5,068 nucleotides of DNA from an uncultured Clostridia bacterium (GTDB lineage Bacteria; Bacillota; Clostridia; Christensenellales; Aristaeellaceae), in contig CAMJXZ010000254.1 of NCBI GenBank assembly GCA_946409855.1, forward strand, positions 1-5,068, given 5' to 3'. Position 1 is the stretch's first letter; each line of letters starts with the position of its first letter. Shown here piece by piece: positions 1 to 5,068 of this stretch. The notes under the pieces were generated by a model. That model was not told the origin of the DNA, did no database searches, and saw only the letters and a list, made by a program, of their open reading frames with translations. A program made the translations under genes and the position numbers.

Positions 1-5
1 CCGCG

Positions 6-38
6 GTATCTGTTCTGTCCGTAGGACTGAACAGATAC
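6..38. repeat. 33-base near-perfect palindrome downstream of melA
   Basis: The arms GTATCTGTTC (6-15) and GAACAGATAC (29-38) are perfect inverted copies. After one T-T mismatch (16/28), pairing resumes with GTCC (17-20) and GGAC (24-27) around a GTA loop, so 14 of 15 positions pair. A third GTATC follows at 46-50. Neither strand has a visible T run directly after the hairpin, so it does not look like a plain intrinsic terminator, although only five bases remain on the left. It could be an operator for a dimeric regulator, an RNA stem at the 3' end of the operon, or part of an element outside the window. The local sequence (about 6-58) is more AT-rich than the rest of the window. Confidence 0.75.
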
Positions 39-121
39 AAATCATGTATCAAATCTGATGGGCGTCAGGCCTCCGGGTCCGGATATACGCGCCCCGCCGC
101 CGCTCCGCCCGAAGGACCGTG
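39..121. other. Non-coding stretch after melA
   Basis: Between the melA stop codon and the palindrome I see no gene. The part next to melA is very GC-rich and includes a short inverted repeat, TCCGG/CCGGA, at 72-83 without a T run. The part next to the palindrome is AT-rich. No convincing promoter or terminator is visible. Confidence 0.5.
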
Positions 122-1429
122 TCAACGGTATTCCGGCAGCCAGCCCGCGTGCGCCTCGATCAGGTCGTCGCACATGGCCACGATATCGTCTATGGACAAT
201 TCGCTCTGGCAGTGGGGATCCATCATGGCCGCCTGGTAGATGAAGTCCTTCTTCTTTGTGACTGCCGCCCGGATCGTCAGCAGCTGCACGTTGATGTTGG
301 TGCGGTTCATGGCGGCGCACTGTTCGGGCAGGTCGCCCACAAAGGTCGGCGTAACGCCGCCGGCGTCGGCGATGCACGCCACCTCCACGCACGCCGTCCG
401 CGGCAGGTTGGTGATCAGCCCGGTGTTGATCACGTTGCCGCCGAATTTGTAGGGCCGGTTTGTCTCCATGGCCTCCATGATGCGGCTTGCGTATTCGTTG
501 CTGCGGGTGTGGGTAAGATGCGGGTCCCTGGTCAGTTCGTCCCGCTGCTTTTCCCAGCGTTCAATCTGGCTGACGCAGCGCCGCGGATATTCGTCCAGCG
601 GGATATTGAAGCGTTCGATCAGTTCCGGATATTTATCCTTGATGAAGAAGGGCATATATTCCGCGTTGTGCTCGCTGGATTCGGTCACGTAATAACCGAA
701 GCGCTTCATGATCTCCAGGCGCACCATGTCGCCGTGCTTTTCGGTGATGGCGGCGCAGCGGCGCTTGATCTCGGGATACAGGTCCTCGCCGTTCCTTGTG
801 ATCTCCAGCAGCCAGGCCTGGTGATTGATCCCGGCGATCTTATACTGCACGCTGTCGTCGTACTCCATGCCCGCGTGCTTCATCAGCGTCGGCGCGCAAA
901 CCTGCACGCTGTGGCAAAGGCCCACGGTTTTAACGTTCGTATAGCGCTGCATCGCGCCGGACAGCATGGCCATGGGATTGGTATAGTTCAGGAACCAGGC
1001 GTCGGGGCATACCTCCTCCATGTCCCTGGCAAAATCGAACATCACCGGAATGGTGCGCAGGGCGCGGAAAATGCCGCCGATGCCCAGGGTGTCCCCGATG
1101 GTCTGGCGGAGGCCGTATTTCCTGGGCACCTCAAAATCGATCACGGTGCACGGCTCGTATAGGCCCACCTGGATGGCGTTCACCACATAGTCCGCGCCGC
1201 GCAGGGCATCCTTCCTGTTTTCCACGCCGCAGAAGGTCTCTATTTTCGCCTTTCCGCCAAGGTTTGAATTGATGGCGTCAAGCATCATGTGGGATTCCCG
1301 CAGCCGTTTGGGATCGATGTCATACAGCGCGATCACGCTGTCCGCAAGGGCCGGGGTGCACATGCTGTCACCCAAAACATTCTTTGCAAAAACAGTGGAA
1401 CCCGCGCCCATAAACGCGATCTTCGGCAT
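122..1429 (-). CDS. melA: Alpha-galactosidase, glycoside hydrolase family 4 (MelA type)
   Basis: A 435-residue cytoplasmic enzyme that should hydrolyse terminal alpha-galactose (melibiose, raffinose-type sugars) using bound NAD+ and a divalent metal, normally Mn2+, through transient oxidation at C3. The N-terminal Rossmann fold shows MGAGSTVF (7-14) and the ribose-binding Asp in YDIDP (36-40). The family 4 signature CHSV is at 172-175, the form typical of alpha-galactosidases rather than the CDMP or CNVP forms of 6-phosphoglycosidases. The expected metal ligands are Cys172 and His203 (in GINHQAW, 200-206). Other MelA-like blocks are YEPCTVIDFEV (91-101), LNYTNPMAM (147-155), TESSEHNAEY (249-258), PLDEYPRRC (277-285) and NLPRTACVEVAC (341-352). 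By memory, similarity to Escherichia coli MelA (about 450 residues) runs end to end, so the gene looks complete. It is the last gene of the visible operon. A switch to galacturonide or another alpha-glycoside cannot be excluded, but the CHSV motif argues for galactose. Confidence 0.92.
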   Translation of the reverse strand: MPKIAFMGAGSTVFAKNVLGDSMCTPALADSVIALYDIDPKRLRESHMMLDAINSNLGGKAKIETFCGVENRKDALRGADYVVNAIQVGLYEPCTVIDFEVPRKYGLRQTIGDTLGIGGIFRALRTIPVMFDFARDMEEVCPDAWFLNYTNPMAMLSGAMQRYTNVKTVGLCHSVQVCAPTLMKHAGMEYDDSVQYKIAGINHQAWLLEITRNGEDLYPEIKRRCAAITEKHGDMVRLEIMKRFGYYVTESSEHNAEYMPFFIKDKYPELIERFNIPLDEYPRRCVSQIERWEKQRDELTRDPHLTHTRSNEYASRIMEAMETNRPYKFGGNVINTGLITNLPRTACVEVACIADAGGVTPTFVGDLPEQCAAMNRTNINVQLLTIRAAVTKKKDFIYQAAMMDPHCQSELSIDDIVAMCDDLIEAHAGWLPEYR

Positions 1430-1438
1430 GGTGATTTA

Positions 1439-1447
1439 CCTTCCTTT
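1439..1447 (-). promoter_or_regulatory. Ribosome binding site of the MelA-like gene
   Basis: The minus strand reads AAAGGAAGG, ending nine bases before the ATG at 1429-1427. It supports that start, which also matches the N-terminus of the family: the GAGS nucleotide-binding motif begins at residue 8. Confidence 0.78.
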
Positions 1448-1489
1448 CCGTCCTTTGTCCGTCAAGCCATACAATAAATATCAGCGCCG

Positions 1490-3907
1490 TCACAGCAATA
1501 CGTTCAGCGGCCGGCCGTCGTACACCGCCCGCACGCTTTCCCCGCCGGCCAGGCGCACAAACACCTCCCGCTCCTCCGCCATGCCGGGCCACGATCCTTC
1601 CCGCGCGGAAAGGCTGAAGACCCGCTCGGCATCGTGCCAGGCAAGAGCGACCCGGGCGCATTCGCCCTGTTCATAGCCATAGCCGTCGCCCGCGTCGTCA
1701 TACCATATGAACGCGCCGTCAGCGCCGGGATACACGGTAAATGTGATCGGCGGGCAGGGCATTTCGTCGGCATGCTGCTGCACAGGGCCTGTCAGCACCA
1801 CGCCGCCGGCGCGCACAAACAGGGGCACTGTGTCAAGCGGGGCGGATGCCCGCACCGTCTGCCCGCCCTCAAGGCAGGCCCCGCTTTCCCATGGATGCCA
1901 CATGCAGCCGGCGGGAAGATACACCGTCTCCCAGGTATCCGGCGCCGGAATGCCGCGCCCGCCCGGGCCATGGTACATGGGCCGCGTGACAGGCTTTACC
2001 AGCAGGGAATCCCCCACCAGCATTTCATTGCCGATCTCCCGAAGCGCGGGATCCTCCGGAAACATCAACGCGGGTACGCGGACGGGCGGCATGCCCCCGC
2101 CGCAGTATTGGGCGGCCAGGGAATACCAGTGGGGCACCATGCCGCTGCGCAGACGGATGATCTTTTCGATGGCGTCATACCATGGATCTCCCTTTTCCCC
2201 GAACTGCCATATCTCCCTGGGCGTGCCCGTCCCGTGGGAGCGCATCATGGGCAGGAAAGCCCCCAGCTGCAGCCAGCGCACATACAGTTCCCGGTATCCG
2301 GGGTCGGCAGCGCCGTCCGGAAAATCCCCCGCCCCGAACCAGGCGCCGCCGCAGCCCGCGGGGAAAAAGCCGCCCGCGTCGGTGGTCCACCAGCCTTCGC
2401 CGGTGGCCATGAAGTTCAGCCCCTCCGGCACCTGGCGGCGCAGCGTTTCCCAAGTGGCGGAAACATCCCCGGACCAGGTAACGGCGGCATACCTGTGCTG
2501 GCCCGCCCAGGACGAACGGGTCAGGTTCAGCACCCGCTTTTCCCGTGTGGTCTCCCTTTGGCCCAGGTAAATGCCCATGGAGTGGTACAGGCTGTACAGG
2601 CATATCTTTCCGGGGTCCAGGTAAACTTTGGCCTCCCGGGTGTTCATCTCCACCCGCTCAAAGGGCTCCGGCTTCAGGGTTCCGTGCCAGTCCGATTCGA
2701 AAGGTTCCGTGCAGTCGCACCACCAGGCGTCCACGCCGAAGCGGAACAGGCCTTCCCGGGCCTGCTTCCAGTAAAGGTCGCGGGCTTTGGGGCTGAAGGC
2801 GTCGTAGATCACCCGGTTGCCCAGCATGCAGCCGTTTTCCAGCATTTCCTGCCGGTCCGCGTTGCCGTCCCCCTGCATGGAGGGCCAGATGGATATCATC
2901 AGGCGCACCCCCATCTGGTGCAGCTCATCCGTCAGGGCTTTGGGATCGGGATAGCGCTTTGCGTCAAAGGCTTTATACCCCCACTGTCCTTCCGGCCAGG
3001 ACTGCCAGTCCTGCACGATCACGTCCAGCGGCACCCGGCGGCGGCGGTATTCCCTTGCCACGTCCAGCAGCTCCCGCGCGTCGGTATACCGTTCCCTGGA
3101 CTGCACATAGCCGAAGGCGTAACGGGGCAGGAGCGGCGCCGCGCCGGTCAGGGCCGCGTACTGCCGGCACACGTCCGCGTACGCGCCGGGCAGGAAATAA
3201 TAATCCATTTCATCCGCGCAGTCCGCCCACAGGCAGGATCCCTCGGCGTCGTCGTGGAAAGCGGAAAGGCAGCCCAGGTCCCCCAGCATCCCCCAGCCGC
3301 CGGTGGAAACCAGCATGGGCACCGCCGCTTTCAGGTTATGCTGGTACAGATACCGGCTTTTCCCCCTCAGGTTTGCGTAGCCCTCCTCGTGGGATCCGAG
3401 GCCGTACAGCGCTTCTTGGGGGGAAAAATCCAGATACAGCCGGAAGGCACAGGCTTTTCTGTCTTCATATGTTTCATACGCCTGTGCCCCGGCGCGGACG
3501 CCGTCCGCGCCCCGGGCGCTGGTGATCCTTTCGTTTCCCCGGAAACGGCTGCGCAGCACCGGCTTTTCCTCCATCTCGAAGGGCCGTTTTTCATTTTCCC
3601 TCAGCAGCGGTTTGCCGTCCGGTGAAAAGAACGCGATATTCCCCCGCTCCTTCCCTATCCTCAGGAGCGCATAGCCGCAGCCGGCCCAATAGCAGTTTTC
3701 TTCCTCCGAAAGGTCCAGCGCGCCGGGAGCGCGGTCGATCACGGCTTCGCGCGCGTCCGGCAGGAAATCGGCGCGAAGCGTGCGGGTCACGCGTACGGCG
3801 CCGCAGGCGAGCGCGCATACGCGCAGCTTCGCGGCCTGCCCCCCGGCATCGGGGATTGGGAACCCCAGGATCGTATTGTCGGCGATCTTTTTCATTTCCC
3901 GTATCAT
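1490..3907 (-). CDS. Glycoside hydrolase family 31 enzyme (alpha-xylosidase/alpha-glucosidase-like)
   Basis: An 805-residue retaining alpha-glycosidase expected to remove a terminal alpha-linked sugar (xylose, glucose or galactose) from an imported oligosaccharide. There is no signal peptide, so it should be cytoplasmic. An N-terminal beta-sandwich (about 1-260) contains the family block YGLGSHEEGYANL (168-180). The TIM barrel follows (about 260-600) with VIVQDWQSW (297-305). The likely nucleophile is Asp398 in WWCDCTEP, and the likely acid/base is Asp481 in TWSGDVSATW. Supporting residues are Arg464 in TRSSWAGQHRY, Asp510 in WWTTDAGGF, and Arg556/His558 in MRSHGTGTPREIW. A C-terminal beta region has DSLLVKPV (633-640) and PLFVRAGGVV (695-704), then a DUF5110-like domain from about 720 (TFTVYPGADGAFIWYDDAGDGY). 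The start at 3907 is chosen for its Shine-Dalgarno site; an in-frame ATG at 3958 would add 17 residues of low quality. It lies 60 bases upstream of the MelA-like gene on the same strand. The family is certain; the substrate is not. The SGDVSATWETLR stretch recalls bacterial alpha-xylosidases. Confidence 0.93.
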   Translation of the reverse strand: MIREMKKIADNTILGFPIPDAGGQAAKLRVCALACGAVRVTRTLRADFLPDAREAVIDRAPGALDLSEEENCYWAGCGYALLRIGKERGNIAFFSPDGKPLLRENEKRPFEMEEKPVLRSRFRGNERITSARGADGVRAGAQAYETYEDRKACAFRLYLDFSPQEALYGLGSHEEGYANLRGKSRYLYQHNLKAAVPMLVSTGGWGMLGDLGCLSAFHDDAEGSCLWADCADEMDYYFLPGAYADVCRQYAALTGAAPLLPRYAFGYVQSRERYTDARELLDVAREYRRRRVPLDVIVQDWQSWPEGQWGYKAFDAKRYPDPKALTDELHQMGVRLMISIWPSMQGDGNADRQEMLENGCMLGNRVIYDAFSPKARDLYWKQAREGLFRFGVDAWWCDCTEPFESDWHGTLKPEPFERVEMNTREAKVYLDPGKICLYSLYHSMGIYLGQRETTREKRVLNLTRSSWAGQHRYAAVTWSGDVSATWETLRRQVPEGLNFMATGEGWWTTDAGGFFPAGCGGAWFGAGDFPDGAADPGYRELYVRWLQLGAFLPMMRSHGTGTPREIWQFGEKGDPWYDAIEKIIRLRSGMVPHWYSLAAQYCGGGMPPVRVPALMFPEDPALREIGNEMLVGDSLLVKPVTRPMYHGPGGRGIPAPDTWETVYLPAGCMWHPWESGACLEGGQTVRASAPLDTVPLFVRAGGVVLTGPVQQHADEMPCPPITFTVYPGADGAFIWYDDAGDGYGYEQGECARVALAWHDAERVFSLSAREGSWPGMAEEREVFVRLAGGESVRAVYDGRPLNVLL

Positions 3908-3915
3908 GGCGCGTG

Positions 3916-3925
3916 TTCCTTTCCC
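3916..3925 (-). promoter_or_regulatory. Ribosome binding site that fixes the GH31 start
   Basis: The minus strand reads GGGAAAGGAA, a strong Shine-Dalgarno sequence, eight bases before the ATG at 3907-3905. This favours the internal ATG over the upstream in-frame ATG at 3958, whose nearest purine run (AAAGG) lies only one base away, too close to work well. Confidence 0.8.
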
Positions 3926-3933
3926 TTTTTCTT

Positions 3934-3952
3934 CCGCGGGCGGCTGCCGCGG
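3934..3952 (-). repeat. Small GC-rich inverted repeat in the GH31 leader
   Basis: Two CCGCGG hexamers (3934-3939 and 3947-3952) flank a seven-base spacer and could fold into a 6-base-pair hairpin just upstream of the GH31 ribosome binding site. An alternative pairing, GCGGC/GCCGC, lies within it. No U run follows on the minus strand, so it is not a terminator. It might stabilise the 5' end of an mRNA processed or restarted after the terminator. It could also be chance in GC-rich DNA, so confidence in a function is low. Confidence 0.35.
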
Positions 3953-3965
3953 CTTCATGCCTTTG

Positions 3966-3992
3966 AAAAGGGGCGCCCCAAAGGAGCGCCCC
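3966..3992 (-). terminator. Intrinsic terminator after the sugar-binding protein gene
   Basis: On the minus strand, GGGGCGCTCC (3992-3983) pairs with GGGGCGCCCC (3979-3970). This gives a 10-base-pair GC-rich stem with one G-U wobble and a UUU loop, followed at once by UUUU (3969-3966). It starts about 40 bases after the TGA of the binding-protein gene and ends about 60 bases before the GH31 start. Because the genes run in the same direction, it probably acts as a leaky intra-operon terminator that lowers enzyme expression relative to the binding protein. The U run is short, so partial read-through is plausible. Confidence 0.82.
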
Positions 3993-4034
3993 GGTATGGG
4001 TCTCAGGTCATTTTCTTATACTGTTTTGCCGGCA

Positions 4035-5068
4035 TCACAGGGCGGCGGCTTTCTTGGCGTCCACTTCGGGCTGCCACACGCCGCAGTCGTACTCAAACAG
4101 CTCCTTGTATCCGAAGCCGTCCATCTGAGCGATCATTTCGTCCCACATCGCCTCAAAGTCCTCGTCCGTCTCGCAGGTCATGATCAGGTTCCAGGTGTAT
4201 TCGCACAGGCACTTGTTCACGTCGGAGCGCAGGGCGATGATATCGTTGTTGTCGGCCGCGGGGGTAAAGTCCACGCTGGGGCTGGCAAGCAGCTTGCCGT
4301 TCTGCTTCATCCAGGCCACGGAATCTTCAGCGCCGAACATTTCCTGCCATTCCTTCTTCATCTCGGTCATGGTCATATCCTTGTAGGACTGCCAGTACTT
4401 CTGGGCGTAGCGCTCGCCGGTCTGGGGATTGATGCAGATGGAGGAAACGATCCACTGATTGATGGCGTTGTTGCCGTCGGAATATCCGCCGCCGCCGTAC
4501 TCTTCGGGCACGGGCAGGTTGTCCATCAGGGCGTTGTCCTTGTAAGGAACATATTTTCCGTCTTCGCCCACGATGTAGTTCAGGCCTTCAATGCCGTCAT
4601 GCTGGAAGGTGGCTCCTTCGGGGCTGGCGTACCAGTCCAGGAAAGCCATGATGCGGTCATACTTTTCGCCTTCCACACCGGCGCCGATGCCGAACATGCG
4701 GTCAGAGCCGTAATAGCGGTCCGCGTCGGCGTAATAGAACTGGTCGCCCACCGGGATGAAGATGAATCCGGTACCCGCGTTCAGGCGATCCACGCTGTTC
4801 CAGAAACCGGTCTGCCAGCTGTACCACATCACGTCGGCGCGGCCGGTGGACAGTTTGTTGGCAACGGTATCCCAGGGCTGGGTGCCGGAATCGGGATCCA
4901 CCAGGCCCAGCTGGTAAGCCTTGTTCAGGAACTTGGTGATCTTGTAATAGGCGTTCTCGCGCTCATACAGCGGGGAGAAGGTGTAATCGGGCTTCAGCAT
5001 GGCGCTGCCCTTCAGCTTCTCGCCGTACCAGGTGGTCAGCTGCACGACGTTGGCGATGCCGATCATGT
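4035..5068 (-). CDS. Extracellular sugar-binding protein of ABC transporter, LplA-like (partial, N-terminus outside window)
   Basis: This is the C-terminal 343 residues of a solute-binding protein that should sit outside the cell, tethered as a lipoprotein, and deliver an oligosaccharide to an ABC importer. The frame runs open to the right edge, so the first visible Met is internal; the signal peptide and lipobox are not in the window. LplA/YtcQ-type hallmarks are visible, numbered by visible residue: the AYYKITKFLNKAYQLGLVDPD stretch near 39-59, KLSTGRADVMWYSWQ at 71-85, the IEGLNY plus EDGKYV block at 159-173 that is typical of this subfamily, and the closing DEDFEAMWDEMIAQMDGFGY segment near 301-320. 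The chain is rich in Trp and Tyr, as expected of a sugar-stacking cleft. Family members are usually about 500-550 residues, so roughly a third is missing. The stop is TGA, followed about 40 bases on by a terminator hairpin. The ligand cannot be told from this sequence; the downstream enzymes suggest an alpha-galactose- or alpha-xylose-bearing glycan. Confidence 0.9.
   Translation of the reverse strand, partial: MIGIANVVQLTTWYGEKLKGSAMLKPDYTFSPLYERENAYYKITKFLNKAYQLGLVDPDSGTQPWDTVANKLSTGRADVMWYSWQTGFWNSVDRLNAGTGFIFIPVGDQFYYADADRYYGSDRMFGIGAGVEGEKYDRIMAFLDWYASPEGATFQHDGIEGLNYIVGEDGKYVPYKDNALMDNLPVPEEYGGGGYSDGNNAINQWIVSSICINPQTGERYAQKYWQSYKDMTMTEMKKEWQEMFGAEDSVAWMKQNGKLLASPSVDFTPAADNNDIIALRSDVNKCLCEYTWNLIMTCETDEDFEAMWDEMIAQMDGFGYKELFEYDCGVWQPEVDAKKAAAL

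Noticed and set aside
39..66. TTGATA on the minus strand as a -35 box for a gene beyond the left edge
   Set aside because: No acceptable -10 box is found at 16-18 bases; the position falls in the palindrome instead.
119..1162. Open frame of 347 codons on the plus strand opposite melA
   Set aside because: Mirror frame of a well-supported GH4 gene; no recognisable domain and a composition typical of antisense translation.
1430..1489. Possible promoter between GH31 and melA (TTGCTG or TTGACG with weak -10 candidates such as TATTGT)
   Set aside because: Matches are only about four of six per box and the TTGACG version would overlap the ribosome binding site; co-transcription is the simpler reading. 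I also found no terminator hairpin here.
1634..3625. Long open frame of 663 codons on the plus strand opposite the GH31 gene
   Set aside because: It is antisense to a clear GH31 gene, its translation is a His/Gly/Pro/Ala/Val-rich composition with no family motif, and such frames are common opposite GC-rich genes.
3934..3952. Second terminator formed by the CCGCGG repeats
   Set aside because: The stem is only six pairs and is followed on the minus strand by an A-rich Shine-Dalgarno run, not by U residues.
3908..3965. Possible promoter for GH31 after the terminator
   Set aside because: The stretch is GC-rich with a purine run and no -35/-10 pair that I can recognise. A TATAAG at about 4014-4019 lies upstream of the terminator and has no -35 partner.

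Overview
The window is one end of a carbohydrate-use operon, and all of its genes lie on the minus strand. Read in the direction of transcription (right to left) it holds: the 3' two-thirds of a gene for an extracellular sugar-binding protein of the LplA-like ABC-transporter family (4035-5068, cut by the window edge); an intrinsic terminator hairpin (3966-3992); a complete glycoside hydrolase family 31 enzyme (1490-3907); and a complete MelA-type family 4 alpha-galactosidase (122-1429). The last 121 bases, at the left edge, are non-coding and hold a 33-base near-perfect palindrome.

Organism: the window is GC-rich, with strong purine Shine-Dalgarno sites (GGGAAAGGAA, AAAGGAAGG). The LplA-type binding protein paired with cytoplasmic glycosidases that lack signal peptides resembles loci of Gram-positive Firmicutes, such as gut or rumen Clostridia (Lachnospiraceae, Oscillospirales, Christensenellales and relatives). 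This is inferred from gene families and composition; no marker gene is present.

How the parts fit: the binding protein would capture an oligosaccharide at the cell surface and pass it to permeases, presumably encoded beyond the right edge. Inside the cell, the GH31 enzyme (retaining, two catalytic aspartates) and the MelA-like enzyme (NAD- and metal-dependent redox/elimination chemistry) would remove alpha-linked sugars. MelA points to alpha-galactosides. The GH31 sequence belongs to the broad alpha-xylosidase/alpha-glucosidase-like group and its substrate cannot be fixed from sequence alone. No sugar kinase, regulator or permease is visible.

Regulation: the hairpin followed by UUUU between the binding-protein gene and the GH31 gene should make the binding-protein mRNA more abundant than the enzyme mRNA. 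I see no convincing promoter after it. I see no sign of a novel defence system, mobile element, CRISPR array or RNA gene; this is mostly an ordinary catabolic locus with a few regulatory points worth checking.
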